Source: Paeniglutamicibacter sulfureus (GTDB taxonomy: Bacteria > Actinomycetota > Actinomycetes > Actinomycetales > Micrococcaceae). From it: a stretch of DNA of 64,000 bases. Shown here piece after piece: positions 34,614 to 42,742 of the stretch (positions are counted from its first letter, which is position 1; the number at the start of each line of letters is the position of its first letter). Below the pieces are notes generated by a model. That model was not told the DNA's origin. It saw only the letters and a list, made by a program, of their open reading frames with translations, and did no database searches. The position numbers and the translations under genes are program-made. The stretch covers positions 62,001 to 126,000 of the forward strand of contig NZ_BAAAWO010000001.1 in the NCBI RefSeq assembly GCF_039535115.1, given 5' to 3'.

Positions 34614-34994
34614 ATGTCCAGTCGTATAGCTGCCGTTGCCATCGATGCGATCAGGCCACGGGTAGTGGCCGATTTCTGGTGCGCCGTCTTGGACTGGCAC
34701 ATTGTCGAAGAGGACAACGACGGAATCAGCATCGCGCCAAAAGACGAAACCTGGCCTTCCATCGATGTTTTTGCGGTGCCCGAGGGAAAGACCGTGAAGA
34801 ACCGGCTGCATTTCGACCTGCGGGCGGATGGTGTGTCCACGGCCGAGGAGCTCGAGCGCCTGCTCGCCCTTGGCGCGAAGCGGACGGACGTGGGCCAGGG
34901 GACGGAAGTCAGCTGGGTCGTCTTGGGCGATCCCGAGGGAAATGAGTTCTGCCTGCTGTCGCGGTCCGTGCAGGAGGTCAAGAACCAACACTGA
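34614..34994 (+). CDS. VOC/glyoxalase-like domain protein
   Basis: 126 aa. One vicinal-oxygen-chelate module pair: IAAVAIDAIRPRVVADFWCAVLDWHI at the N-terminus and KNRLHFDLRADG with WVVLGDPEGNEFCLL at the C-terminus, giving the usual His and Glu metal ligands. The ATG at 34614 is chosen because a -10-like TACTGT (34602-34607) ends 6 nt before it; 15 codons upstream remain open. Likely leaderless. The 282-bp gap in front (34332-34613) holds nothing else recognisable. Could be a dioxygenase-like enzyme or a drug-binding protein. Confidence 0.78.
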   Translation: MSSRIAAVAIDAIRPRVVADFWCAVLDWHIVEEDNDGISIAPKDETWPSIDVFAVPEGKTVKNRLHFDLRADGVSTAEELERLLALGAKRTDVGQGTEVSWVVLGDPEGNEFCLLSRSVQEVKNQH

Positions 34995-35188
34995 GACACA
35001 CCCTGCCCTGAAGGGCGGATCATTTGTCCGCAGCAACTCATTGGCCTTGGGCCATGTGAATGGAAAAGTCGCAGCACCCCCGAAGAAGACCAGTAGGGCC
35101 TGGCTTTTGTCGATTCGAGGCCCCGGTCGGACACTGGCTGCAGGGGAGGTCCGGTGGACACCATGCGACTGATCAGGGGAACGGCATC

Positions 35189-35809
35189 ATGGGCGAGCTA
35201 CACGTCAATATGAACATCACGCTTGACGGCGTGATCCAGGCCAATGGCGGCCCAAACGAACAAGACGGGGACTTCGAGTACGCCGGATGGGAACGTCCAT
35301 TCTGGGATCAGGAGTCATCCGACAAGCTGATAGAGGACGTGCAGGCATCCGACGCGCTGCTGCTGGGCCGGACAACCTACGACATCTTCCGCGGCTACTG
35401 GCCGAGCGCGACCGACGAGATCGGAAGCGTCTTCAACCGCGTGCCCAAGTACGTTGCATCACGCGGCAAACCGGAATTGACCTGGGCCACCAGCACTCAG
35501 GTCGCCGATGCCGCACAGGAGGTTCGCGACCTGCGGCAAAGGCACCGGCAGATCCACACCTGGGGAAGCGCGAACCTCCTGCAGACCCTGTTTCGCGAAG
35601 GCCTGGTTGACCGGGTGAACCTGTGGGTCTGCCCGGTGGTGATCGGGGAGGGAAAGCGGCTCTTTCCGGCAGGCACGGCACCGACCCGCTTCGAAGTGGT
35701 CGAGCCTCCGAGGTCCTTCAAAAGCGGTGTGATGCTGGTCCGCTACCGGCGGCTCGAGGGACCTCCGGAAACGGTAAACGCCGCCAAGGCCATCGACAGC
35801 GAGCAATAA
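35189..35809 (+). CDS. Dihydrofolate reductase family protein (RibD C-terminal fold)
   Basis: 206 aa from ATG 35189 with AGGGGA upstream. MGELHVNMNITLDGVIQANGGPNE, ALLLGRTTYDIFRGYWP, HTWGSANLLQTLFREGLVDRVNLWVCPVVIGEGKRLFP are the pattern of YyaP/YwjB-type DHFR-like reductases. True DHFR active-site motifs are absent, so the substrate is unknown. Second such fold in this window (the other overlaps folP). Confidence 0.85.
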   Translation: MGELHVNMNITLDGVIQANGGPNEQDGDFEYAGWERPFWDQESSDKLIEDVQASDALLLGRTTYDIFRGYWPSATDEIGSVFNRVPKYVASRGKPELTWATSTQVADAAQEVRDLRQRHRQIHTWGSANLLQTLFREGLVDRVNLWVCPVVIGEGKRLFPAGTAPTRFEVVEPPRSFKSGVMLVRYRRLEGPPETVNAAKAIDSEQ

Positions 35810-35971
35810 CCCAGCGTTGTTCCCATCCGGTCTCGACCGATTGTTTCGGTTGCCCCTTCGGACCGGCAGCCGTTGGGCCAGAGGCCCTGCGCACTTGTTC
35901 CCGGTTCCCACGGCTCGGGGGAGCACACTCGACGGCACGTTCTCACACTCCGGGTGGCGCATCCCACACGC

Positions 35972-36025
35972 AAACGTCCCGTCTTCCGTCCCCGCGGGAA
36001 GCGGGAAGGTAGACGGGACGTTTGA
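35972..36025. terminator. Bidirectional terminator between convergent genes
   Basis: CAAACGTCCCGTCT (35972-35985) and its perfect complement (36012-36025) form a 14-bp stem, with further pairing inside (TTCC/GGAA, CCCGC/GCGGG). Ends in GTTTG on both strands. Confidence 0.85.
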
Positions 36026-36040
36026 ATGCCAAAGGTGCGG

Positions 36041-36406
36041 CTAGGCCTTGGCCTCGTCGACGATTCCGTACATGCGCGGGGTGATGTCCGGGTATTCCAG
36101 GCGCGTCTTGCCAGCTTCGAGCCGCGGGAGCTGGGCCGGGCCGTGCTCGGCGCAGTGCACGAAATCGAATTCCGGCCACCACTTCTTGGGTCGCTCGGTC
36201 TCGGCGAAACCGCAAACGGCGCAGGTCAGGTGAACCCACACGGGGCGCTTGCCGGTGCGGTTGGCGCGCGACTGGATGAGCCAAGCCGGGGGATTGGCGT
36301 TCATTTCGGCGAATGCGGCCTCGCTCAGGCGCGGCGGGATGCCGTGGCGCTTGGCCATTTCCATGGGGATATCCAACGCAATCGCAGCGTCTCTTCGTGT
36401 CATCAT
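36041..36406 (-). CDS. Small protein with putative zinc site, unknown function
   Basis: 121 aa from ATG 36406 (36403 is a second Met). The pattern Cys62-X2-Cys65 ... Cys85-X2-His88 with a Trp-rich stretch between (RPKKWWPEFDFVHCAEHG) suggests a single zinc ribbon-like site. The N-terminus MTRRDAAIALDIPMEMAKRHGIPPRLSEAAF looks like a helix-turn-helix or adaptor region. A -10-like TAGGGT is 8 nt upstream of the first ATG on the minus strand and no Shine-Dalgarno is seen. No family recognised. Confidence 0.7.
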   Translation of the reverse strand: MMTRRDAAIALDIPMEMAKRHGIPPRLSEAAFAEMNANPPAWLIQSRANRTGKRPVWVHLTCAVCGFAETERPKKWWPEFDFVHCAEHGPAQLPRLEAGKTRLEYPDITPRMYGIVDEAKA

Positions 36407-36630
36407 CGTGCTTAACCCTAGGCCACTTCGCCGGGACCCGGGTACGGACAAGGTTGCGGCAGGGCCGGATGAACGTGCCCAGGGGACCAACGCGGACCGC
36501 CTGGTTACATTTTCATTTCGATACGACTGAGGGCGACAGTTGATGGCGTTTAGTGACGATGATCACCTAGGCTGTATGAAGCATGTGTTTTCTATCACCT
36601 CGCATGCTCGCTGACAGAAAAGGAATGCTC

Positions 36631-38268
36631 ATGGCCCGCAAGAAAAACGGACTGCGACTCGCCGCAGCCGTTATCGGCATCTCCGCCCTGGCCCTGACCG
36701 GTTGCACCGGTCCGGCCGAAACACCCAGCACCGGCACCGGCGGCGAAACCGCCCCTGCCAGCGGCCCAATCACCGTGGGAACCACGGACAAGGTCACCTC
36801 GCTCGACCCGGCAGGCTCGTACGACAACGGTTCGTTCATGGTCATGAACCAGGTCTTCCCGTTCCTGCTCAACTCGGTGCCCGGCTCGGCGGACCCGGTG
36901 AACGACATTGCCGAATCGGCCGAGTTCACCACGCCAACCGAGTACACCGTGAAGCTCAAAGCCGACCTGAAGTGGGCCAACGGCACTGCCCTCGATTCGA
37001 AGGACGTCAAGCACTCCTTTGACCGCCAGCTGAAGATCGCCGATCCCAACGGACCGTCTTCGCTGCTTGGCAACTTGGACAGCGTCGCGGCACCGGATGC
37101 CACCACCGTCGTGTTCACGCTCAAGAGCGGTAACGACCAGACCTTCCCGCAGGTGCTCACCAGCCCCGTCGGCCCCATCGTCGACGACGAGGCCTTCCCC
37201 GCCGACAAGGTCGCCTCCGACGAGGACATTGTCGCCGCGAAGTCCTTCGCCGGTCCGTACACGATCGAAAGCTACGCCAAGAACTCGCTGGTTTCCTTCA
37301 AACCCTATGAAGGCTACAACGGCCTGCTGGAAGCCCCGGCGAACAGCGCTGCCAACATCAAGTACTACGCGGACTCCAACAACCTGAAGCTCGACGTGCA
37401 GCAGGGCAACATCGACGTCGCCTGGCGCGCACTTTCGCCCACCGACGTGGAGGACCTGGGCAAGGACTCCAAGGTCAAGGTCCTCACCGGCCCGGGCGGC
37501 GAGCTGCGCTACATCGTGTTCAACTTCGACATCATGCCGTTCGGTGCCAAGACCGACGACGCCGATCCGGCCAAGGCACTGGCCGTTCGCCAGGCGGCGG
37601 CCAACCTGGTTGACCGCGAGGCGATTGCCACCGGTGTCTACAAGGGCACCTACCTGCCGGCATACTCCTTCGTGCCGCAGGGCTTCACCGGGGCCATCGA
37701 ACCGCTCAAGGACATGTACGGGGAAGACGGGAAGCCGTCGCTGGACAAGGCCAAGGCGGTCCTCGAGGCGGCAGGGGTCACTACACCGGTCGACCTCAAG
37801 CTCCAGTACAACCCCGACCACTACGGCCCCAGCTCGGGCGATGAGTATGCCCTGGTCAAGAGCCAGCTGGAAAAGGGCGGCCTGTTCAAGGTCGACCTGC
37901 AGTCCACCGAATGGGTGACTTACCAGAAGTCGCGCGTCACCGACTACCCGTCCTACCAGCTCGGTTGGTACCCGGACTACTCAGATGCCGACAACTACCT
38001 GAGCCCGTTCTTCGCCAAGAACAACTTCCTGGGAAACGCCTATGACAACAAGGAAGTGGACACGCTGATCAGCGAACAGCGTGTGGAAACCGATGCTGCC
38101 AAGCGCACCGCCTTGATCGAGGAAATCCAGACCAAGGTCGCCGGCGACCTTTCCACCATTCCGCTATTGCAGGGTGCCCAGGTTGCCGTCGCGGGAGCCA
38201 ACGTCTCGGGAGTCGAGAAGACCCTCGACCCGTCGTTCAAGTTCCGCATGGGTGTCATCTCCAAGTAG
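36631..38268 (+). CDS. Peptide ABC transporter substrate-binding lipoprotein
   Basis: 545 aa. Lipoprotein signal with lipobox ALTGC, lipidated Cys at 25. Family 5 extracellular solute-binding protein: TVGTTDKVTSLDPAGSYDNGSFMVMNQVFPFL, LKWANGTALDSKDVKHSFDRQ, VRQAAANLVDREAIATGVYKG. ATG 36631 is preferred over two upstream in-frame starts because AAAAGG is properly spaced and the signal peptide begins here. First gene of a dipeptide/oligopeptide import operon. Confidence 0.93.
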   Translation: MARKKNGLRLAAAVIGISALALTGCTGPAETPSTGTGGETAPASGPITVGTTDKVTSLDPAGSYDNGSFMVMNQVFPFLLNSVPGSADPVNDIAESAEFTTPTEYTVKLKADLKWANGTALDSKDVKHSFDRQLKIADPNGPSSLLGNLDSVAAPDATTVVFTLKSGNDQTFPQVLTSPVGPIVDDEAFPADKVASDEDIVAAKSFAGPYTIESYAKNSLVSFKPYEGYNGLLEAPANSAANIKYYADSNNLKLDVQQGNIDVAWRALSPTDVEDLGKDSKVKVLTGPGGELRYIVFNFDIMPFGAKTDDADPAKALAVRQAAANLVDREAIATGVYKGTYLPAYSFVPQGFTGAIEPLKDMYGEDGKPSLDKAKAVLEAAGVTTPVDLKLQYNPDHYGPSSGDEYALVKSQLEKGGLFKVDLQSTEWVTYQKSRVTDYPSYQLGWYPDYSDADNYLSPFFAKNNFLGNAYDNKEVDTLISEQRVETDAAKRTALIEEIQTKVAGDLSTIPLLQGAQVAVAGANVSGVEKTLDPSFKFRMGVISK

Positions 38269-38301
38269 CCACCCACCCCGGCGGGTTCCGCCGACACCCC
38301 G

Positions 38302-38336
38302 GCCCCGGTTCCCCTTCGATGGAGGGGAGCCGGGGC
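38302..38336 (+). terminator. Intercistronic hairpin after the binding-protein gene
   Basis: GCCCCGGTTCCCCT (38302-38315) pairs with AGGGGAGCCGGGGC (38323-38336), 14 bp with one G-T. No T-tract. Such hairpins after binding-protein genes stabilise that part of the mRNA or reduce read-through so that the binding protein is made in excess over the permeases. Confidence 0.65.
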
Positions 38337-38390
38337 GGGCCATGTCAGGCCCGCCTCCCACAGCCCCAACCTAGCTAGGACGCACCATCC

Positions 38391-39485
38391 ATGGCCATCA
38401 TGACCGACCTCGCCGAAGCCGAGTCGCCACCACCGACACCGGCAGCAACGGCAACCAAGGCAGGGGGCAGCTTTGTACGTTACCTCGTCACACGCTTCCT
38501 GCTGATTTTCCCCACCATCTTCATCCTGGTGACACTCGTGTTCTTCCTGATGCGCGTCACCGGAGACCCGATCACCGCCGCCCTCGGCGGTCGCCTGACC
38601 CCCGACCAGCTGGCCGAGCGCATCGCCGCCGCGGGCTATGACCGCCCGGTCCTCATCCAGTACTTCGAGTACCTCGGACAGGTGTTCACCGGCAACTTCG
38701 GCCGGACCCTCACCGACAACCGCGCGGTGACCGAGGTGCTGGCCACCTATGGCGCCGCGACCGCCGAGCTGGCCTTCAACTCGCTGGTCGTCGCCCTGCT
38801 GATCGGCATTCCCTTCGGCCTGCTCTCGGCCAAACTGCGCGACCGCTGGCCCGACGCGATCCTGCGCGTCTTCGCGATCCTTTGCTACGCCACCCCGGTG
38901 TTCTTTGCCGGGCTGCTGCTCAAGCTCATCTTCGGCGTCTGGCTGGGCTGGCTGCCCATTGCCGGCCGGGCCGGGATCAACGCCGAACTTGCCCTGACAT
39001 CGCTGCAGAACCCCAGCGGCATCTTCCTGCTTGACGCGCTGCGCTCCGGGAACATGGCCGCGGCATCCGACGTCATCGAGCACGCGATCCTGCCGGCGGT
39101 CGCCCTGGGACTGCTCACCGCCGGGGTGTTCCTGCGCCTGGTGCGCACCAACGTCATCGGCACCCTGGGCCGCGACTACGTGGAGGCCGGCCGCTCGCGC
39201 GGGGTCTCCGAATACCGACTGCTCACCAAGCACGCCTACCGCCCCGCGTTGATCCCGATCATCACGGTCATGGGCCTGCAGATCGCGCTGCTGCTCGGCG
39301 GCGCGGTGCTCACCGAGACCACCTTCGAGTGGAAGGGCCTGGGCTTCCAGCTGGCCGAGTACCTCACGGCCCGGGACTTCGTGGCCGTGCAGGGCATCGT
39401 GGTCCTGCTGGCGGTCATCGTCGCGCTCACCAACTTCATCGTGGACATCATCGCCGCGCTCATCGACCCCCGAGTGAGGTTCTAG
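38391..39485 (+). CDS. Peptide ABC transporter permease (DppB-like)
   Basis: 364 aa. A Pro/Thr-rich N-terminal tail (1-27) and six membrane segments, the first FLLIFPTIFILVTLVFFLM. The cytoplasmic coupling segment RTNVIGTLGRDYVEAGRSRGVSEYRLLTKHAYRPALIPII is the EAA loop that docks on the ATPase. Ends with IAALIDPRVRF, characteristic of DppB. Next gene starts 2 nt later. Confidence 0.94.
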   Translation: MAIMTDLAEAESPPPTPAATATKAGGSFVRYLVTRFLLIFPTIFILVTLVFFLMRVTGDPITAALGGRLTPDQLAERIAAAGYDRPVLIQYFEYLGQVFTGNFGRTLTDNRAVTEVLATYGAATAELAFNSLVVALLIGIPFGLLSAKLRDRWPDAILRVFAILCYATPVFFAGLLLKLIFGVWLGWLPIAGRAGINAELALTSLQNPSGIFLLDALRSGNMAAASDVIEHAILPAVALGLLTAGVFLRLVRTNVIGTLGRDYVEAGRSRGVSEYRLLTKHAYRPALIPIITVMGLQIALLLGGAVLTETTFEWKGLGFQLAEYLTARDFVAVQGIVVLLAVIVALTNFIVDIIAALIDPRVRF

Positions 39486-39487
39486 CC

Positions 39488-40462
39488 ATGGCCACCACAA
39501 CCCCCACGGCCCTCGGGGCCAGGAAGCCGCTGTGGACGCGGCTGCCGATCATCTCCCACTACCGGATGAGCGCCGGGCTGCAGCGCGGCATGCTCGTGGC
39601 CGGCCTGGTCCTGACCGCACTCTTCCTGCTGGCGGCGATCTTCGCCCCGCTGCTGGCGCCCTACGGCTACGCCCAGGCCTCCGATGCCGAGGGAAACTTC
39701 CCCACGCAGGCCGCCCCCGGCGGCAGGTTCCTCTGGGGCACCACGGTGGGCGGGTTCGACGTCTTCTCCCGCACCCTCTGGGGCGCCCAGACGGCGGTCG
39801 CGGTGATCGTGGTCGCCGTGGTCTTCTCCATCTTCCTCGGCGTGATCCTGGGACTGCTCTCCGGGTACATCGGCGGCTGGCTGGACCGGGTGCTGGTGGT
39901 GCTGGCCGACGCCATCTATGCCTTCCCCTCGCTGCTGCTGGCCATCGTGATGTCCATTGTGATTTCCCGGGGCCAGTCGAGTCTGTGGGGCGGGATCATG
40001 GCCGCGGCGATATCCATCACCGTGGTCTTCATCCCGCAGTACTTCCGCGTCATCCGTGCCGAAACCGTGCGGCTGAAGGCAGAGCCCTTCGTCGAATCCG
40101 CCAAGGTCGTCGGTGCCTCCAACGTGCGCATCATGGCCAAGCACATCTTCCGCAACGCCACCCGCACGCTGCCGCTGATCTTCACGCTCAACGCCTCCGA
40201 GGCGCTGCTGACCCTGGCGGGCCTGGGCTTCCTGGGCTTTGGCATCGAACCGACCAAGGCCGCCGAGTGGGGCTTTGACCTGAACCGTGCACTCTCGGAT
40301 GCCACCAGCGGCATCTGGTGGACCGGAGTCTTCCCGGGCGCCGCCATCGTGCTCACGGTGCTCGGGCTGACCCTGGTGGGCGAATCGATGAACGACCTGG
40401 CGGACCCGCGCCTGCGGATGCGCCGAAAAGCAAAGCGTCGCGGCGGAAAGGCCACAGCATGA
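39488..40462 (+). CDS. Peptide ABC transporter permease (DppC-like)
   Basis: 324 aa. Six membrane segments after a cytoplasmic N-terminus; GTTVGGFDVFSRTLWGAQTAVAV and the EAA loop AEPFVESAKVVGASNVRIMAKHIFRN are DppC features, as is GESMNDLADPRLRMRRKAK at the end. ATG 39488 directly follows the dppB-like stop. It overlaps the ATPase gene by 4 bases. Confidence 0.94.
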   Translation: MATTTPTALGARKPLWTRLPIISHYRMSAGLQRGMLVAGLVLTALFLLAAIFAPLLAPYGYAQASDAEGNFPTQAAPGGRFLWGTTVGGFDVFSRTLWGAQTAVAVIVVAVVFSIFLGVILGLLSGYIGGWLDRVLVVLADAIYAFPSLLLAIVMSIVISRGQSSLWGGIMAAAISITVVFIPQYFRVIRAETVRLKAEPFVESAKVVGASNVRIMAKHIFRNATRTLPLIFTLNASEALLTLAGLGFLGFGIEPTKAAEWGFDLNRALSDATSGIWWTGVFPGAAIVLTVLGLTLVGESMNDLADPRLRMRRKAKRRGGKATA

Positions 40463-42141
40463 ATGCGCACCGAAAGGACGTGATTGGCCGTGCCGACGGC
40501 ACGGTCCTGGAAATCAGGGATCTCGAGGTCACCTTCACCACCGACGCCGGGGAGGTCCCGGCTGTGCGCGGGGTCGGCTTCGAGGTCGCGGCCGGCGAGG
40601 TCGTGGCGGTGGTCGGCGAATCCGGCTCCGGCAAGTCGGTGACGGCCCGCACCATCCTGGGGCTGCTCGCCGAGACGGCGGTGGCCCGAGGGGCCGTGGT
40701 GCTCAAGGGCAACAACATGCTCACCCTGGGTGCCCGCGAATTGCGCGCGGTGCGCGGGGACGAGGTCTCCATGGTGTTCCAGGAACCCTCCACGGCGCTG
40801 AACCCGGTGTACACCGTGGGCTGGCAAATCGCCGAGGGCATCCGCGCCCACGGCAAGGTCGGACGCAAGGAGGCCAAAGCCCGCGCCATCGAGGTGCTGC
40901 GCAAGGTCGGCATCCCGGAGCCGGAGAAGCGGGTCAACTACTACCCGCACCAGTTCTCCGGCGGGCAGAAGCAGCGCGTCATCATCGCCGCGGCCCTGGC
41001 CCTGAACCCGGCGCTGATCGTCGCGGACGAACCGACCACGGCGCTGGATGTCACGGTGCAGGCCGAGATCCTGGAGCTGCTGCGCGAGGTGCGCGACGAC
41101 TTCAACACCGGGATCGTGCTGATCACCCACAACATGGGGGTGGTGGCCGACCTGGCAGACCGGGTGGTGGTGATGTACCAGGGCAAGATCGTCGAGAGTG
41201 CGCCGAGCGCCGAGCTCTTCGCCGCGCCCCGGGAGGAATACACCAAGGCGCTGCTGGCGGCGGTGCCGCACCTGGGCAGGAACTCGGCATCGGCCGGGAT
41301 GACCTCCCGCTCCGGCCAGGACAAGGAGGTGCTGGTTCAGGCCACCAACCTTTCCATCGTCTATCCCGGGCGCCTGGGAACGCCCTCGTTCACGGCCGTT
41401 GACGACGTTTCCCTGCAGATCTGCGCGGGGGAGGTCTACGGGCTGGTTGGCGAGTCCGGCTCCGGGAAGACCACCATCGGCCGGGCCATCGCCGGGCTGA
41501 ACAAGGTCAGTTCCGGTTCGCTGAAGGTCTTCGGCTACGAGATGCTCGACTTCAAGGAGCGCACCTTCAAGAAGCTGCGCCAGGACATCGGGTTTGTGTT
41601 CCAGGACCCGGCGGCCAGCTTCAACCCGCAGCTGAGCATCGGCGAATGCGTGGCCGAACCGCTCCTGGTGCACAAGGCTCTCGATGCCCGGGCCGCCCGC
41701 AAGCGGGTCGACGAGCTGCTCGAGGCGGTGCAGCTGCCGGCCGCGTTCGCCGCACGCTTCCCGCACGAACTCTCCGGCGGACAGCGCCAGCGTGCCTCGC
41801 TGGCGCGGGCGCTGGCCCTTGACCCGAAGCTGCTGGTAGCCGACGAGCCGACCAGTGCGCTGGATGTCTCGGTGCAGGCCAAGGTGCTGGAATTGTTCAA
41901 GGAGCTGCAGGCCGAGCTGGGCTTCGCGGCCCTGTTCATCTCCCACGACCTGGCGGTGGTCGACATGCTCTCGACCTGGGTGGGGGTGCTGTACCGCGGA
42001 AAGCTCGTGGAGGAAGGCATCGGGAACCAGGTCATGGGCGACCCGCAGCATCCCTACACCCGCAGGCTCATTGCCTCGCTGCCGGTGCCGGACCCCGTGG
42101 AGCAGGCGGTGCGACGCGAGGCGTTCCTCAACGCCGTCTGA
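40459..42141 (+). CDS. Fused dual-ATPase subunit of the peptide ABC transporter (DppD-DppF fusion)
   Basis: 560 aa with two complete nucleotide-binding domains. First: Walker A GESGSGKSV (about 53-61), QFSGGQKQR, LIVADEPTTALD. Second: Walker A GESGSGKTT, LSGGQRQRASLARAL, LLVADEPTSALD. Each is followed by an oligopeptide-transporter C-terminal segment (HPYTRRLIASLPVPDP in the second). A single fused gene replaces the usual dppD and dppF. ATGA overlap with the permease gene. Confidence 0.95.
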   Translation: MNAHRKDVIGRADGTVLEIRDLEVTFTTDAGEVPAVRGVGFEVAAGEVVAVVGESGSGKSVTARTILGLLAETAVARGAVVLKGNNMLTLGARELRAVRGDEVSMVFQEPSTALNPVYTVGWQIAEGIRAHGKVGRKEAKARAIEVLRKVGIPEPEKRVNYYPHQFSGGQKQRVIIAAALALNPALIVADEPTTALDVTVQAEILELLREVRDDFNTGIVLITHNMGVVADLADRVVVMYQGKIVESAPSAELFAAPREEYTKALLAAVPHLGRNSASAGMTSRSGQDKEVLVQATNLSIVYPGRLGTPSFTAVDDVSLQICAGEVYGLVGESGSGKTTIGRAIAGLNKVSSGSLKVFGYEMLDFKERTFKKLRQDIGFVFQDPAASFNPQLSIGECVAEPLLVHKALDARAARKRVDELLEAVQLPAAFAARFPHELSGGQRQRASLARALALDPKLLVADEPTSALDVSVQAKVLELFKELQAELGFAALFISHDLAVVDMLSTWVGVLYRGKLVEEGIGNQVMGDPQHPYTRRLIASLPVPDPVEQAVRREAFLNAV

Positions 42142-42163
42142 GGATCGGCGCGTCTGGCGCGCC

Positions 42164-42209
42164 GGAGGGGGGAGCGCGGTCCACCGAGGTGGATCGCGCT
42201 CCCCCCTCC
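42164..42209 (+). terminator. Terminator of the peptide transporter operon
   Basis: A near-perfect 21-bp stem (left arm GGAGGGGGGAGCGCG..., right arm ...CGCGCTCCCCCCTCC) with a CGAG loop, 22 bp after the ATPase stop. Confidence 0.85.
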
Positions 42210-42334
42210 GTCCGTCGCCGCCAGGCAATCATCGGCCGCCGTGGGGAGCGGCGCGGGGGCACCGCCCCTGTCAGCCCATGGCTGATTGGCTCCCGGGCCG
42301 CGCGTCACGGTTGGGCGCAATGAAGAGGCAACCC

Positions 42335-42340
42335 TAGACT
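42335..42340 (+). promoter_or_regulatory. -10 box of the chorismate mutase operon
   Basis: TAGACT, with -35 TTGGGC at 42311-42316 (18-bp spacer). It ends 6 nt before the chorismate mutase ATG, so the transcript is probably leaderless. Confidence 0.55.
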
Positions 42341-42346
42341 TGAACC

Positions 42347-42739
42347 ATGAGCCAACAGAAGAACCCGCAGGCCGCGGACGACGCGGAATCCGGCGCCTAC
42401 GACCCCACTGCCAGCTCCCTGGCCGACACCGTCCCGGATGAGGTCATGGCGGAGTTGCTGTCGATCCGCAGCAGCATCGACAACTTCGACGCCACGCTGG
42501 TCTACCTGCTGGCCGAACGCTTTAAAGCCACCCAGCGCGTGGGCCACCTCAAGGCCGTGCACGCGCTGCCGCCGAGTGACCCGGGACGGGAAAAAGCACA
42601 GATCGAGCGCCTGCGCAGCCTTGCCCACGAGGCGCACCTGGACCCGGAATTCGCCGAGAAGTTCATGAACTTCATCATTTCCGAGGTCATCAGGCACCAC
42701 AACAACATTTCCGCCACACACGCCGAGTCCGGAAACTAG
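42347..42739 (+). CDS. Chorismate mutase (AroQ type)
   Basis: 130 aa. All-helical AroQ-class enzyme converting chorismate to prephenate for Phe/Tyr synthesis. LLSIRSSIDNFDATLVYLLAERFKATQRVGHLKAVHALPPSDPGREKAQIERLRSLA contains the active-site Arg and Lys residues. A 40-residue polar N-terminal extension precedes the domain. The next gene starts 3 nt downstream. Confidence 0.9.
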   Translation: MSQQKNPQAADDAESGAYDPTASSLADTVPDEVMAELLSIRSSIDNFDATLVYLLAERFKATQRVGHLKAVHALPPSDPGREKAQIERLRSLAHEAHLDPEFAEKFMNFIISEVIRHHNNISATHAESGN

Positions 42740-42742
42740 CCG

